This document shows positions 33,400 to 44,332 of a stretch of DNA of 64,000 nucleotides, in pieces. Source of the stretch: Helicoverpa zea (lineage: Eukaryota > Arthropoda > Insecta > Lepidoptera > Noctuidae). Location: NCBI RefSeq assembly GCF_022581195.2, contig NC_061463.1, positions 1,488,001 to 1,552,000 on the forward strand, read 5' to 3'. How positions within the stretch are numbered: position 1 is the stretch's first letter; each line of letters starts with the position of its first letter. The position numbers and the translations under genes are program-made. The notes under the pieces are model-generated. The model saw only the letters and a list, made by a program, of their open reading frames with translations. It was not told the origin of the DNA and did not search any database.

Positions 33400-35064
33400 A
33401 TGTCTATCACATATTTTATCAAACAAATGTAAGTTTTTTCTAACATACATGATATTTTCATAAATAAATTGGCAAGGTACGGTCATGATATTAATTTTTT
33501 TAAACAGTTCCCTAAGAGATTCACGACCACGTAAGTTGTACATAGCTCTGACCGCTCGCTTTTGTAAGATAAATATGCATTCAATGTCAGCAGCTCGTCC
33601 CCACAGCAGAATGCCGTACGACATGATGCTGTGGAAGTAACTAAAATATACCAGTCTAGCTGTTTCTACGTCCGCTAGCTGCCTCATCTTTCTAATAGCA
33701 TAGGCGGCCGAGCTAAGACGACCCGCAAGAGATGTTATGTGGGGTCCCCATTGTAGTTTTTTGTCAAGAGTGATTCCCAGGAAAACTGTCTGATTTATAA
33801 ATTCTAGTTTTTGACTATTGAGTATTATGTCACATTCACTACTTTTTACATTTGGCAATGAAAATCGAATGCATTTTGTTTTTTTTTCATTAAGAGCCAA
33901 GTTATTTGCGTTGAACCAATTTTGAACCTGGATAATGGAATTGTTTACGTCGTCTAGGTTACGTCTACGTCGATCAATATTAAAAATAAGAGAGGTATCA
34001 TCGGCAAACAACACCATCCTAGGTTGATTATCAAATAGATAGGGCAAATCATTAATATAAACTAAAAAGAGGAACGGACCTAATATGGAACCTTGTGGTA
34101 CGCCCATTGCCATCATTGAGCCTAGTGAATTTACGCCGTTTACTTGAACTTTAAGTTGCCGATCGTTTAGATACGATTTTAATAACTGGAGGGATGTATC
34201 TTTGATTCCGTAATGCTCTAGCTTCTGCAAAAGCGTTTCGTGATTTACGCAGTCAAACGCTTTTGAGAGATCGCAGAAAATTCCAATCGAGTCTTCAGCT
34301 TCCTCCCAAGCCTTAAAGATGTGCTTGATCAAAGTTACACCAGCATCGGTTGTACAGCGACCTTTGGTGAAACCGTATTGTTCGTTATGAAAAATGAAGT
34401 TTTTATTGAAATGGCGCAACATTTGTGCAAGCATCAACTTTTCGAATACCTTGCTGAGAACCGGTAAAACAGAAACGGGTCTATAGTTGTTTGATTCTTT
34501 GCTATTTCCCGATTTAAATAAAGGTACTACTTTACTGTGTTTCATTAGATCAGGAAACACGCCTTGGTCTACGCTAACATTAAAGATGTAAGCTAAATAG
34601 GGTGCAATAGTTTCAATAATTGACCTACACACCTTGACAGACATACCCCAAAGATCTTCTGTTGATTTTATTTTAAGATCTTTAAAGGCCTTAACAACAG
34701 CCTCGGGGCTGGTATGTTGAAATTTAAATACTGAACTGCATGGCTTTACATTTGTTTTGAGTAAATCGATAGATACGGCGGTTGAAGAATTTAATGATTT
34801 TGTAGTTTCGAAAGGTATTTTGGTGAAGAATGCTTCAAACTCTTGAGCTACTTCAAGGTTACCGTTGATGAGGCCTTTATGAGTTTCTAGGCTAAAATCA
34901 GTTTTGCGAACTTTTCGCCTACCTGTTTCGTTATTAATTACTGTCCAAGTTGTTTTTATTTTATCCACAACAACATTGGAAAACGGAAAATTGGGAAATA
35001 TAACATTGTATCGTATGGGAATTCCGTACGAACTCTGTTCCATAACTCCCGATTTGCCTGACAC
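33361..35064 (-). CDS. LINE reverse transcriptase ORF (main part)
   Basis: A 567-codon open frame encodes a non-LTR reverse transcriptase. Visible motifs are PDLMKHSKVVPLFKSG and NYRPVSVLPVLSK (finger), FCDLSKAFDCVNHETLL (motif A aspartate), GVPQGSILGP (motif B) and FADDTSLIF with the catalytic FADD at residues 353-356. The thumb region follows, with NLALNEKKTK and FLGITLD. The protein would copy LINE RNA at a nicked target. The first ~35 residues do not look like LINE sequence and the true frame probably starts upstream in a longer polyprotein. The last ~13 codons are read from the inserted element, so its natural C-terminus is displaced to 32277-32039. Probably inactive. Confidence 0.85.
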   Translation of the reverse strand: MSGKSGVMEQSSYGIPIRYNVIFPNFPFSNVVVDKIKTTWTVINNETGRRKVRKTDFSLETHKGLINGNLEVAQEFEAFFTKIPFETTKSLNSSTAVSIDLLKTNVKPCSSVFKFQHTSPEAVVKAFKDLKIKSTEDLWGMSVKVCRSIIETIAPYLAYIFNVSVDQGVFPDLMKHSKVVPLFKSGNSKESNNYRPVSVLPVLSKVFEKLMLAQMLRHFNKNFIFHNEQYGFTKGRCTTDAGVTLIKHIFKAWEEAEDSIGIFCDLSKAFDCVNHETLLQKLEHYGIKDTSLQLLKSYLNDRQLKVQVNGVNSLGSMMAMGVPQGSILGPFLFLVYINDLPYLFDNQPRMVLFADDTSLIFNIDRRRRNLDDVNNSIIQVQNWFNANNLALNEKKTKCIRFSLPNVKSSECDIILNSQKLEFINQTVFLGITLDKKLQWGPHITSLAGRLSSAAYAIRKMRQLADVETARLVYFSYFHSIMSYGILLWGRAADIECIFILQKRAVRAMYNLRGRESLRELFKKINIMTVPCQFIYENIMYVRKNLHLFDKICDRHNRHDDSNQKSLK

Positions 35065-35791
35065 ATAGTCTGTCGGATCATTAAATATTTACTATTGTGT
35101 TACAAAATCAGCCTATACATACATATAAGCCTCTAAGGGCCGTAATATGTCAGCTAGAGTGGGTTTTCAATTTACCTATATCATTGTTATAGGTAGTCGG
35201 TAAATAACGATATATTTGTAATGTATTTCTCTAGAGAATAATATACATTAGAGGTAAGTAGAATATTAATAAGGTAACCAAATCCATTTTCCAAAGGAAA
35301 TAATAAGAAATACCTAATGATTAAAAATATAACGCTAACTGAATATGGGTAATTGAACGATTAAACAGTTCTAATTTTAAAATTCTGTGTAATTCCACAA
35401 ACAACAATAATAATAAATATTTATGAAAAACAAAACTACTCATACTAACATTGTTTAGTATATCAGCTGTAGGTCAAGAAACTTTAGGTATGAAACGATG
35501 AATAATGCATTAAAACGTCACTTTTGCATTCTACCTACGTCATTGCTACTATACTATAGTAATTCAGTACATATATATTTCTTATAAACGTAATTACTTA
35601 CGTACTTAATATCAATGTAATAAATTATTCAACTGTTCAAAGTATATTATAATTTTCTGAAGCAAAAAGTAAAATATTACCGGTAACGTGTCAGATTTTC
35701 TTCGCCATTAAAGTGTCACCATTATTTTAAATGGGTGTTCCAATTTCAAAGCAAGGATTAAAATATCCAAAGACGAGATTGCCAAACTTAC

Positions 35792-36000
35792 CCTCAATGT
35801 TTTCTTCGTCCGTATCAGCCATAATTAGAACGAAAACTTAACCAAACAATTAAAAACAAACAAAGACCATTTCAAATAGCACTAACACTGAACAGATTCA
35901 ACAAAAAACTGGTTTGAAATTCACTTTTCGGAGTCACAAGTACGTAAAAAAGTTCGGGAAAGCGCGCGACCTCCCCTCGCGACGAACCGAAGCAGACTGA
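35792..36000 (-). CDS. Probable first exon of a host gene (start codon and 31 coding bases)
   Basis: On the minus strand an arthropod-type initiator TCAGT (complement of 35996-36000) lies at the edge of a locally GC-rich block. About 180 nt of 5'UTR follow, with a second possible TCAGT start near 35890. Then comes an ATG at 35822-35820 with coding start MADTDEENIE and one further base, ending at a consensus donor G|GTAAGT (35791-35786). The 31 coding bases give a phase-1 intron. The acidic N-terminus does not identify the gene. No downstream exon was recognised in 1-35.7 kb, so intron 1 is either very long or its exons are short. Coding length is too short for certainty. Confidence 0.55.
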
Positions 36001-36075
36001 CAATATGAATGAATGAAGAAAAACAGCCGGTAGTGCGCGGGAAAATCGTACTACTGTAATTTTGTTTTTCGAACA
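35996..36075 (-). promoter_or_regulatory. Probable promoter of the minus-strand host gene
   Basis: Immediately upstream (higher coordinates) of the TCAGT initiator are CATTCATTCATATTG and a CCCGCGCACTACCGGC block. No TATA box at the usual distance is evident. The downstream part of the 5'UTR is CG-rich (TCGCGAGGGGAGGTCGCGCG), unusual against the surrounding AT-rich DNA. Confidence 0.4.
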
Positions 36076-37709
36076 AGCGATGTTCTTTTGTTATTGCTCT
36101 GTTATTTTTGTATTTTCCTTCGGATTTTGGATTAGAAATGAGTATTTTTTTTTTATTCATCCGAGTAATGAGTTTTGGAGCAAGAAGTATTTAATCCTAC
36201 TGAAGATGATATTATCCTTGCAGATTTATATTCTTTCTGCATTTTGTGTAGGTTTAATAATAAGAAGTGTGAATATTTTATTGTAAGTATGACTGCGTTT
36301 TTTTACGTTTGGAAAATGACTACGAAAATTGCAATCTCATTCTGAACTCCGTGTAAAAATCAATCTTGAGAAAGTTTGTTCGAAGACTACTCGATTTCCC
36401 TTGATATAATGAGTTGTAGTTTTTTCTATTCGATAGTTTCCTTGACCTAGACAACAATAAAAATTCCGCGATAGTTTTTGCCAACTTCTACACGAAGTGA
36501 CATCTCAATGGCACTGATGTTAATTACAGTTTTTTTTACGTGTTCCCTTCTGAAAAGCAAACATTTAACAAAATCAAATCATATGTTCTAAACTATAAAT
36601 TATATTATGTTTGAATAGCCAAGAAAGACTTAATAGGTTGTTAAAACTACATACTTTAAGTGTTCATTATCCCGCATTAAGATTTACACAAACTCCGTCG
36701 TACCAAAAAACTTTAAACGTCTGTTGAACACTCGTCTAAAAAAAATGCAGATTATGATGTTCAAATAAGGTCCGTTTTGCAGCCACACTTTTTTTAAACA
36801 AGTGTTTAACAGCTGTTTAAGTGTTTGTAGTAAGACTAAGTTTAAAAATGAGATTATCATTTTTATTGTTTTATGCTAAATATTTCCTAAACGAACTTCA
36901 TAACGAGATGACATTTTATCCAGCTCACGGATGAGACTATTTTTAAAACAAAGTCCTACGCTTATCGCCAACGCGCTTTTATTTCAGTTCTGTAAATCGG
37001 GAATTTGAAGAATCGCTGCACTACAAACAACAATAGTAGGATTGTTAAATAGAAGAATGGAATTAATTATTTTTTACGATAATTAATATTTTCTTCCATA
37101 GCACACGACTTTAAATTTTGGATGGATTATTATAATTGAAATAATTTAAGAAGTGCATTATTTTAACATTTTTAAGGTAAATAAAACTAGTATCGGGGTG
37201 TCTACAAGCAATAGTGAAAACAATATATTATTATTCAGACAATAAACAAATTTATTAGTTTGGAATGGAGAAAAGTGTAGAGTTCAAAAGGAAAGAGACG
37301 TAAATCGTGAACTATGTTAAATAAAAACCTTTAAAAATGTATTTATTTTCCAATTGGAAGTTATACTCGTTGACTTACGAATATTTTAAATCACAACTAA
37401 TACCCATCCAAAAATACCAACACACCATTTATTTTACCCAACCCACAGAACAAAACATCTAAGGTCATACCTTGGCCGTTGCTACACCATGGTATAACAA
37501 CCCTGACTCACGAACAATGGTGGCCATACCTATGGGGTAGCTCAGTGCCGAAGTGGGTGAAGGTTGCGGTGGAACTAGATGGAGCTGAACATCAATATTG
37601 TGCATATACTACTGCCTATCAGAGGGTTGAGTAATCACGAAGCAATAATATCAACTTGTGAAAATTTTATAGACAAATATATATATTTTTGGTTAATTGT
37701 ACGACAGCA
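36076..37709. other. Non-coding DNA upstream of the host exon
   Basis: AT-rich, with no reading frame or repeat that I can name. Confidence 0.4.
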
Positions 37710-37850
37710 CATAAGCTAAGCCTATGTTACTCCCAATAACTGTAGCTTCCAACTGTGAAATAATGTTTCAAACCAATTCAGTAGATTCGTTGTCTTTAAC
37801 AAACAAAACAAGCAAAAAATGTTTCCTATTTATTATATTAGTTTAGATAG
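37710..37850 (-). mobile_element. Old Helitron relic
   Basis: TAAGCCTATGTTACTCCCAA, then TTCAAACCAATTCAGTAG and TTCCTATTTATTATATTAGTTTAG follow the body of the neighbouring complete copy (37978-38177) with heavy decay. Confidence 0.55.
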
Positions 37851-37977
37851 TTATTATATTAGTAGGTATACTCATCAAAACATCTCACCATGAAAGCTTG
37901 TGGCAATCTTACATTATCATTTACTTTTAAAAATAAATAATTGTTAGTTATGCTATACTGAACAATATAATAAGATA

Positions 37978-38177
37978 CTAGCCGTTTTCCCGCGGTTTCA
38001 CCCGCGTCCCGTGGTAACTACTGCCCGTACCGGAATAAAATATAGCCTATGTTACTCGTGGACAATGTAGCTTTCGAATGGTGAAAGAATTTTTAAAAAC
38101 GGTCCAGTAATTTTTGAGCCTATTCATTACAACCAAACAAACAAACAAAGTTTTCCTCTTTATAATATTAGTATAGA
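37978..38177 (-). mobile_element. Short non-autonomous Helitron, complete
   Basis: On the minus strand TCTATACTAATATTATAAAG..AAACGGCTAG, 200 bp, inserted between A (opposite T38178) and T (opposite A37977). Near the 3' terminus is a GC-rich pairing segment (CCACGGGACGCGGGTG..CGCGGG) as expected for the Helitron hairpin. It shares most of its body with 9637-9840 and 24010-24178. Confidence 0.85.
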
Positions 38178-38578
38178 TAACACGGTGGCCCTTTTAACTC
38201 TCTGAAAGAGACACCTTCCGGAGTCACGGTCGGCTAGAACCATGCAGAACAACAAGTAAAATTACTAAAATCCTTTAGTATACAGTACACCACAAAGCAT
38301 TTCTAGCTACAAATAAGCTGGCAAAAAGCCAATAAAAGCTGAAGAATACTAGAAACAAAACACAACAGCAATTAAAAAGTTTAATATAGTTGTTGTGGCT
38401 TGTTTGTAAATACTGTTGTTTGTTGAGCACTATAGATCAAGAGTATGTACTGGCTCTAGCAGATCCTTAAGACGTCAATCGCTTTGTGGTGATAAATGAA
38501 GAATTGTGTGTTTGTGTTTAGCTAGTTTCGTGGCAATAGTAACTGTTTTAACGTCAAAATACTACTTATTCGTTCGGT
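38178..38578. other. Non-coding DNA
   Basis: No feature recognised. Confidence 0.4.
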
Positions 38579-38700
38579 TACGATTTTCTGGGAAACCAAA
38601 TGTACTAACCCCCCAACCCAATAGGAACCTTGGTATAACTGGTTGTCAGAATTTCTGGCTTCTGACTAGCCGTAACGTAACATACAATTTGTAGACCCAG
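38579..38700 (-). mobile_element. SINE body fragment, decayed
   Basis: CCCAACCCAATAGGAACCTTGG, GTTGTCAGAATTTCTGGCTTCTGACTAGCCGTAAC and a degenerate TACAATTTGTAGACCCAGGCG follow, in reverse, the middle of the SINE at 15226-15614 (compare 42260-42377). Confidence 0.65.
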
Positions 38701-39592
38701 GCGATGACTATATACGTAGCTTTATGTGTAGGTGTACACGGCAAAGAGCTAGTGGTATAGGACTCATATAAAAAAAAATCACACCGGAGGCTAACATTAC
38801 TATTATTGTCTAGCTCCAATCCTCGTTGAAAAAGAAAACCGTTATTACAAGAAATTCTCCCGAAACTAATAATAAATCGCCGTCTAGCTTACAAAATATT
38901 GAAGCAACACGATACTGACGGATAATCCCGATGAAAGTCGCAGATATTCTACGCGTAGTCCGCGTTGAAAATACGAAAATACACAGTTTTCCAATATAAA
39001 TCATGATAATTATACACAGATTCTAGTTCCTCAAAATACACAGAATATCTGACGGTTATTTTCTGCCTACCTACTGTTTTATACGACACACAGTTTTGTC
39101 TCGGTGTTAAATTGTGAAACCCATTGGATATTTTTATACACATTGGACAACAATTTAACTATTTAAGATACAAATTATTTTGCATGCAATGATTGCAAAA
39201 TTTATTTTGTTTTTATTACTTTCAGTATTTAAAGTGGCTGCATCATCTATGAAAATTTCAACTGTCTAACTATCATGGTTCGTGAGATACAACCTGATGG
39301 CATGCGGACAGCATTTGCATAAGAGTAACTTTTACCACCAATTTTTTATCCAGGCTTCCAAGCGTAAGTAAAACTATCCAAATCAAATCTTTGCAAAAAA
39401 ATCATTATATCTGGCTCATCTCCCATTCTATTTCACGTTCACGACAGCCGATACCCATCTGTCAATAAAGATATAAATTCAATCAGTCGCAACACATACA
39501 ATAATAATCATAACCCATCCAATAGGTAATAATAATAAATTAATAATTGAATAAACATAGAAATGACCTTGGAGGAATTTTCCGGATTCCTA
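38701..39592. other. Non-coding DNA
   Basis: No supported gene; the open frames on both strands are short and unlike any family known to me. Confidence 0.4.
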
Positions 39593-40009
39593 TTAACCCT
39601 CTGCAGCTGAGGTGGTAGTCCCACAGACACCGCAAAATACAAAATCAAGTTTTTTACCGTCATTTTTCAAATTCGTGCGCCAGCTCTTCGAGTACCTTCC
39701 TATAAAGGGCTCGCGCGTCGGACAGTGTGCGGGGGGCGGTCACAGTGAGCTTACTTTAGCGTGGAGGAAAGAAAGTGTCCACGGGACTACCACGTCAGCG
39801 TCAAGGTAAGTTTCCACGAGACTACCACCTCAGTCAAATGGTTATATCTTCATAGTGTCTCCTAAACTACCATGTCAGTAAACTAGTTTAAATGATTCAT
39901 TTTTAGTGTTATTTTCCAATTTTCCTGAAATATTACGTTAATATTTTAAATACTTATCAATTAACTTGAATCCAAGCTAACTAGTGTTAAGTACCTAACA
40001 AGTTTTTAG

Positions 40010-40232
40010 ATGGACATCTCAAGCAACAACCCTAAACCAGGGACTTCTGCTCGTAAAACAACATCAGCTGGAACTCTCCAGAGTCATAAAGGGGAAATAT
40101 TGAACTAACTGTAACAGGAAAGTGACGATGCCTTTAGTGTTAGGTATTGATGATAAAGATGGAGATCCAAGTTTCGAGCCTGAAACCGAACGCGATGAAG
40201 ATGACGCCATTTCACGTGGAGAAGAGTTTTAG
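40010..40232 (+). pseudogene. piggyBac-type transposase, N-terminal remnant
   Basis: ATG at 40010 opens MDISSNNPKPGTSARKTTSA and a stop follows at 40104. A second frame further on reads VLGIDDKDGDPSFEPETE with RDEDDAIS, the acidic stretch common ahead of the piggyBac catalytic domain. Two frames and an early stop show that the gene is dead. Confidence 0.55.
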
Positions 40233-40311
40233 GCATGAGTCCCTCCATCTCCGGTAGTTCGATCTGTTCCACTGAGTGACAAAACATTTTGTTATATTTT
40301 TCCAACTTAAA

Positions 40312-40409
40312 TAAAAAGACAAACTAAATATCGTTGCTGTGATTGTTCGAAGCCAATTTGCATTCAGTTCTCTAAGCCACTGTGTAATAATTGCCAAAAA
40401 AAGGTGTGA
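40312..40409 (+). pseudogene. piggyBac-type transposase, C-terminal cysteine-rich remnant
   Basis: The frame ending at TGA 40407-40409 reads TKYRCCDCSKPICIQFSKPL, then CNNCQKKV. The C-x2-C..C..C-x2-C arrangement is that of the zinc-binding C-terminal domain that lets piggyBac transposases recognise their ends. Directly upstream there is no catalytic DDD domain, so the deletion joins this tail to the N-terminal remnant. Confidence 0.7.
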
Positions 40410-40457
40410 CTTTGAATCACTCTAGTTTATAATTTGACCAACGAATGTATCTCATTT

Positions 40458-41022
40458 TTAGGGTTCCGTAGCCAAAATGGCAAAAACGGAACCCTTATAG
40501 TTTCGTCATGTCCGTCTGTCCGTCTGTCCGTCTGTCCGTCTGTCACAGCCGATTTACTCGGAAACTATAAGTACTACAGTGATGAAATTTGATGGGAATA
40601 TGTGTTGTATGAACCGCTACAAAAATATGACACTAAATAGTAAAAAAAAGAATTGGGGGTGGGGCCCCCCATACATGTAACTGAGGGATGAAAATTTTTT
40701 TTTCGATGTACATACCCGTGTGGGGTATCAATGGAAAGGTCTTTTAAAATGATATAAAGTTTTCTAAAAAACATTTTTCTTAAAGTGAACGGTTTTTGAG
40801 ATATCAGCTCTCAAAGTCGTAAAAAGTATGTCCCCCCCCCTCTATTTTTATAACTACGGGGTATAAAATTCTAAAAAAAATAGAGGTGATGCATGCTAAT
40901 TAACTCTTTCAACGATTTTTGGTTTGATCAAAGTATCTCTTATAGTTTTTGAGATAGGTTGATTTAACTGTAATTTACGGAACCCTTCGTGCACGAGTCC
41001 GACTCGCACTTGGCCGGTTTTT
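40458..41022 (+). repeat. Dispersed repeat, AGGGTTCCGTA..TTGGCCGG family, with (GTCCGTCT)n
   Basis: Starts TAGGGTTCCGTAGCCAAAAT and GGAACCCTTATAG, then has four to five GTCCGTCT units (40510-40541), and ends GGAACCCTTCGTGCACGAGT followed by CCGACTCGCACTTGGCCGG. A shorter related copy starts at 44857. The family is widespread in moths. It has no clear coding capacity. Its insertion inside the piggyBac-like element shows it arrived later there. Confidence 0.7.
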
Positions 41023-41358
41023 CCAACACTGATTCATATTATTGTGAACTTTTAAAATATGTAATGTAAAATTTGAAAAAGTTGATTTTGTTACTTTTTT
41101 AGTTCATAAATGATTAAGTAGAATTTTTCAGACTGATTTGACATAAGTAAATAAAAGTTGTTTAATTTTGAAAGTACATTTTCTTTTTTTTATTCCAAGT
41201 TAATTTAAGATTAAAAATAGGCTATAAATCTAATAAATGTCAATAAGTTAGCTGTATAGTTTAATTTTACAAAAATATTTGCAGTTGAAGTGGTGTCTCG
41301 TGTACTACCACCTCAGTTGAATTGTAAAAATTTGACCACGTCAGTTGCAGAGGGTTAA

Positions 41359-41996
41359 GCCGTCTATAAGCAGCGTTCGATTATAGGATTATTTTTATCG
41401 TGTGATGAATGGTATACACATATACACATACTTACGTAGTTTAATTTTAGTTTTGTGATCAAGGGGATACCCGGAAATATTATAATTTTAACTACATGCT
41501 TACATTTGTTGCAATGCACGTTTTCGAGACATACTTTAATATGCGCATTTTTTGTATAGTATCTTCGTGAATAAAGACTTGCATTAAGAACTTATAAAGA
41601 GCCATAACATGGTTCATAGTATGTTAATAAAAATAAAATGAATTACTGTATTTAAATAAAAAATATATACTTACTCAGATTTCTGCCAATCTACACTCCA
41701 ACTGAACTCAAATAAAATATGTATTGTATCAACTAGCACAGCTTTAGCTATGCTAATGCATCTAAAATTGAAAGAATCCATAAGCATTTAGGATTAGCGC
41801 ATTCAGGCAAAACAATTAAATCCCCTGTTTTTGAAACAAATAAACTCTACCTTAATCCCCTGTTTTCATAGATTCTCTTAACTCGTTTCAAATATAACAA
41901 CATGGTGGGTTGCAATCTCGGCCATTACCCTTCTCGTTGTTATAAACAATAAACAAGCGAACATAATACTGAATCTAGACATATTTCATTCACCTC
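41359..41996. other. Non-coding DNA
   Basis: No feature recognised. Confidence 0.4.
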
Positions 41997-42460
41997 ATCT
42001 TTCTAAGAGCTGCCACACACTACTAACTTTTAGTCGGCCGACAGTTTATTCGGGGCTCATAAATCAGTATGTAAATGAATGGTAGTACGTGCATAACGAT
42101 GATCAGGCATTCGGTCGGAATCTGATCGACTGAAAACTTTGATTGAATTTACTCATCATCTTCCGAGCCTTTTCCCAACTATGTTGGGATGGGCTTCCAG
42201 TTTAACCGGATTCAGCCGAGAACCAGCGTTTTACAAGGAGCGACTGCCTATCTGACCTCCTCAACCCAGTTACCCGGGCAACCCAATAACCCTAGGTTAG
42301 CCTGGTGTCAGACTTACCGGCTTCTTGATTCCCCTTAACAACTGCCAAGGATGTTCAATGACAGCCGGGACCTACAGCTTTGATTGAATTTACTATTTTC
42401 TATTTTAAAAAAACCATCCCGATGCAAACTGTCGGCCGACTTTTTAGTCTGCAGTTTATG
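41997..42460. mobile_element. GTCGGCCGAC foldback element, host of a SINE
   Basis: The left segment CTTTTAGTCGGCCGACAGTT (about 42028) is inverted at the right, AACTGTCGGCCGACTTTTTAG (about 42428). The outermost ends are not cleanly paired, so exact boundaries are uncertain. A SINE is inserted in the middle. A decayed relative may lie at 5105-5235. Confidence 0.5.
42154..42377 (-). mobile_element. 5'-truncated SINE with 17-bp target duplication
   Basis: It is flanked by the perfect direct repeat CTTTGATTGAATTTACT at 42137-42153 and 42378-42394. On the minus strand it carries the SINE body from GTAGGTCCCGGCTGTCATTG to CTCGGAAGATGATG, lacking the tRNA head. The intact 17-bp duplication and good match to 15226-15614 mark it as one of the younger copies here. 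Confidence 0.9.
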
Positions 42461-43189
42461 ACTAAAATGCAAGATAAATATAGCATTTAGCTTTTCTGCC
42501 TACACGAGTTTTGTGTTACCCTTATCTCGTGCAAGAGATTGGCTTTAATATTTTAATTTTCTGGCAATTTGAACTCTATTATAAGTAGTGTTTCCATTTA
42601 GTTGAACCCTTTTCTGGCTTATACACAAAAATAGTTTTATCTTCTGTCAAAAAAGAAAAACTAGCCGAAAAATTCTTAGAGCGAAAAGTCAATTACATGC
42701 AATTTAAAAAATTGAAGTTTATGCTTTTAATTGATAATTACGTATCATATCCAAACAAAAAAATCTCATTTTAGTACAGGTAATATGATTCCGTAAACCA
42801 AGTACACAGGGAAGACTAAAGGGAAATATTTTTCCTAAAAAAACAGTCGAGTTAACACCTTGAGGATAACGAACTAATTTTGCTTGTTTACTTATCTTGA
42901 TTTTGGAGCCCCAGAGGAGAACACCATTAACATCATACTGCATTATTCGTAGATACTAGGTGACTTTTTCCTTAATACGATTTGCTTTAGCCAATCTCTA
43001 TAAAACACACTACATAGTAGGTACTGCAGGAACGGGCAGTTTTACTACCCGTGAGGCGGTTACAACAATTTATCTAAATCTTTTGCCCTCAACTCAATTA
43101 TAGTGGGTGATCTAAGTTAACTAACGAAGCACAGTTACTGCGGTTTAGATGTAGGAGTTAACTACAAAGTATGTAAAAGTACATATAAA
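42461..43189. other. Non-coding DNA
   Basis: No feature recognised. Confidence 0.4.
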
Positions 43190-43292
43190 CTGGTGGGAGC
43201 ACTCGAAGGATCGAGAGGTGTGGAGACAAAATGGGGAGGCCTTTGCCCAGCAGTGGGCAAAGGCCAAATAAGGGCTAAGAACAAAAAAAAAG
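43190..43292 (+). mobile_element. LINE 3'-end fragment (RTE or CR1 type)
   Basis: TGGTGGGAGCACTCGAAGG, then GGGGAGGCCTTTGCCCAGCA with GTGGGC, AAGGGCTAAGAAC and a poly(A) run match the frequent 3' end of lepidopteran LINEs (encoding the W-G-G-L-C-P terminus). It is truncated to the last ~100 bp. Confidence 0.6.
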
Positions 43293-44121
43293 GTTTGTAT
43301 TTAATATGTTTGTAGGTAAAGGAACAGTTCAATTTGGAAGAAATATCTTTGGTAAATAATAATACTTAGAAAATAAAGGTAATTATTAAAGCAATTTCTT
43401 ATTAAATACTAAAATTAATGATCTGTAGCGATAACTTTATAAAATTCTTTTGACAGGGCAGCACAAAACTTTTGTTTACTTTGAGAGTTTTGTGCTAACA
43501 ATATTAGCCATATTAGTGCTAATATGATAATAGCATCAAGAGCACAATATACAAACATATAAGATTTACATAAATACATGTTGATCAAATTATTCACAAG
43601 CGTACGAGCATTAACAAATGAGCAATTGATCATGTAATTCGTAAATTCTCTTTTTGGGTGTCAATTTGGGTGCGATCAGTAAATTCAGCTAGGAATACAA
43701 AGTGAATGAAAAATGTTCCGTTATTAAAAATAATGCCTGAAAATACCGGTAATTACAGAAGAATTCTTAATGATAATCTTACAGTGAGGAATATTTTAAA
43801 ATAAAGATTTTTTTTAATTTATTCAAAGTCAAGAATAGGTGCATATAATAAAAGTTCCTTTTGATTATTCAAAAGGCAGATAAAAACGAAGTTACGTTTT
43901 GCAATTTACAAAACTTTTTTTTTCAAAACTTATAATATTATTTGACAAGAATTGAGTTACTTTTCTATACAATCTACGAAAGGAGATGAAAATTTATTTT
44001 CAATCACATGATTAGGAAAAGTTCAGACAATCTAATTTTGAAAGAAATTGACTGAGGACAAACGTGAGGCAAACGGTTATAGAAAAAATAACAATGTAAA
44101 ATTAGTAAGTTTTATACATAG
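43293..44121. other. Non-coding DNA
   Basis: No feature recognised; short open frames are hydrophobic and AT-driven. Confidence 0.4.
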
Positions 44122-44326
44122 GTACTACTAATATTATAAACGCGAAAGTTTGTATGTATGGATGTATGGATGTTTGTTACTCTTTCACGCAAAAACTACT
44201 GAATGGATTATAATGAAACTTTACAATAATATAGCTTATACATCAGAATAACACATAGGCTACAATTTGTAAACATATTGTTCGAAATACTAAACCTGCG
44301 CAGACGAAGTCGCGGGCACCAGCTAG
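44122..44326 (+). mobile_element. Short non-autonomous Helitron
   Basis: Body ACTACTAATATTATAAACGC, GAAAGTTTGTATG and TCTTTCACGCAAAAACTACTG, ending GACGAAGTCGCGGGCACCAG and CTAG (44323-44326) before T. The 5' TC dinucleotide is not preserved. The same family, in reverse, is the split copy at 13484-14637, and the 3' end resembles that of the 2.8-kb Helitron at 53025-55854. Confidence 0.75.
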
Positions 44327-44332
44327 TCTATT

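Larger units (their letters stand above)
31622..35064 (-). mobile_element. 5'-truncated CR1/Jockey-group LINE, split by an insertion
   Basis: On the minus strand the element runs from about 35.0 kb to a hexamer tail of (CTTTGA)n at 31622-31650. It keeps the reverse transcriptase and C-terminal region. The endonuclease part is missing. The 3'UTR includes the block complementary to GAGAAGAACGGGCAAGAAACTCC and TTTAGGCCTTTACAAGCAC, which is frequent in lepidopteran LINEs of this kind. A 1.1-kb P-like element interrupts the ORF at 32278-33399. No target duplication of the LINE itself was identified. Confidence 0.85.
39597..41354 (+). mobile_element. piggyBac-like element, internally deleted
   Basis: It is flanked by TTAA at 39593-39596 and 41355-41358. 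The termini are CCCTCTGCAGCTGAGGTGGT and the complement of CCACGTCAGTTGCAGAGGG. TTAA duplication with CCC.. ends is diagnostic for the piggyBac superfamily. Inside, near both ends, an ACTACCACCTCAGT motif recurs (about 39612, 39787, 39821, 39866, 41300 and 41333), probably subterminal binding sites. The coding remnants are an acidic N-terminal part and a cysteine-rich C-terminal part, with the catalytic middle missing. A 0.56-kb repeat has inserted at 40458-41022. Confidence 0.85.

Noticed and set aside
40510..40541. Possible CRISPR-like array of short repeats
   Set aside because: It is a simple (GTCCGTCT)n run without spacers, known inside this moth repeat family; and the genome is eukaryotic.
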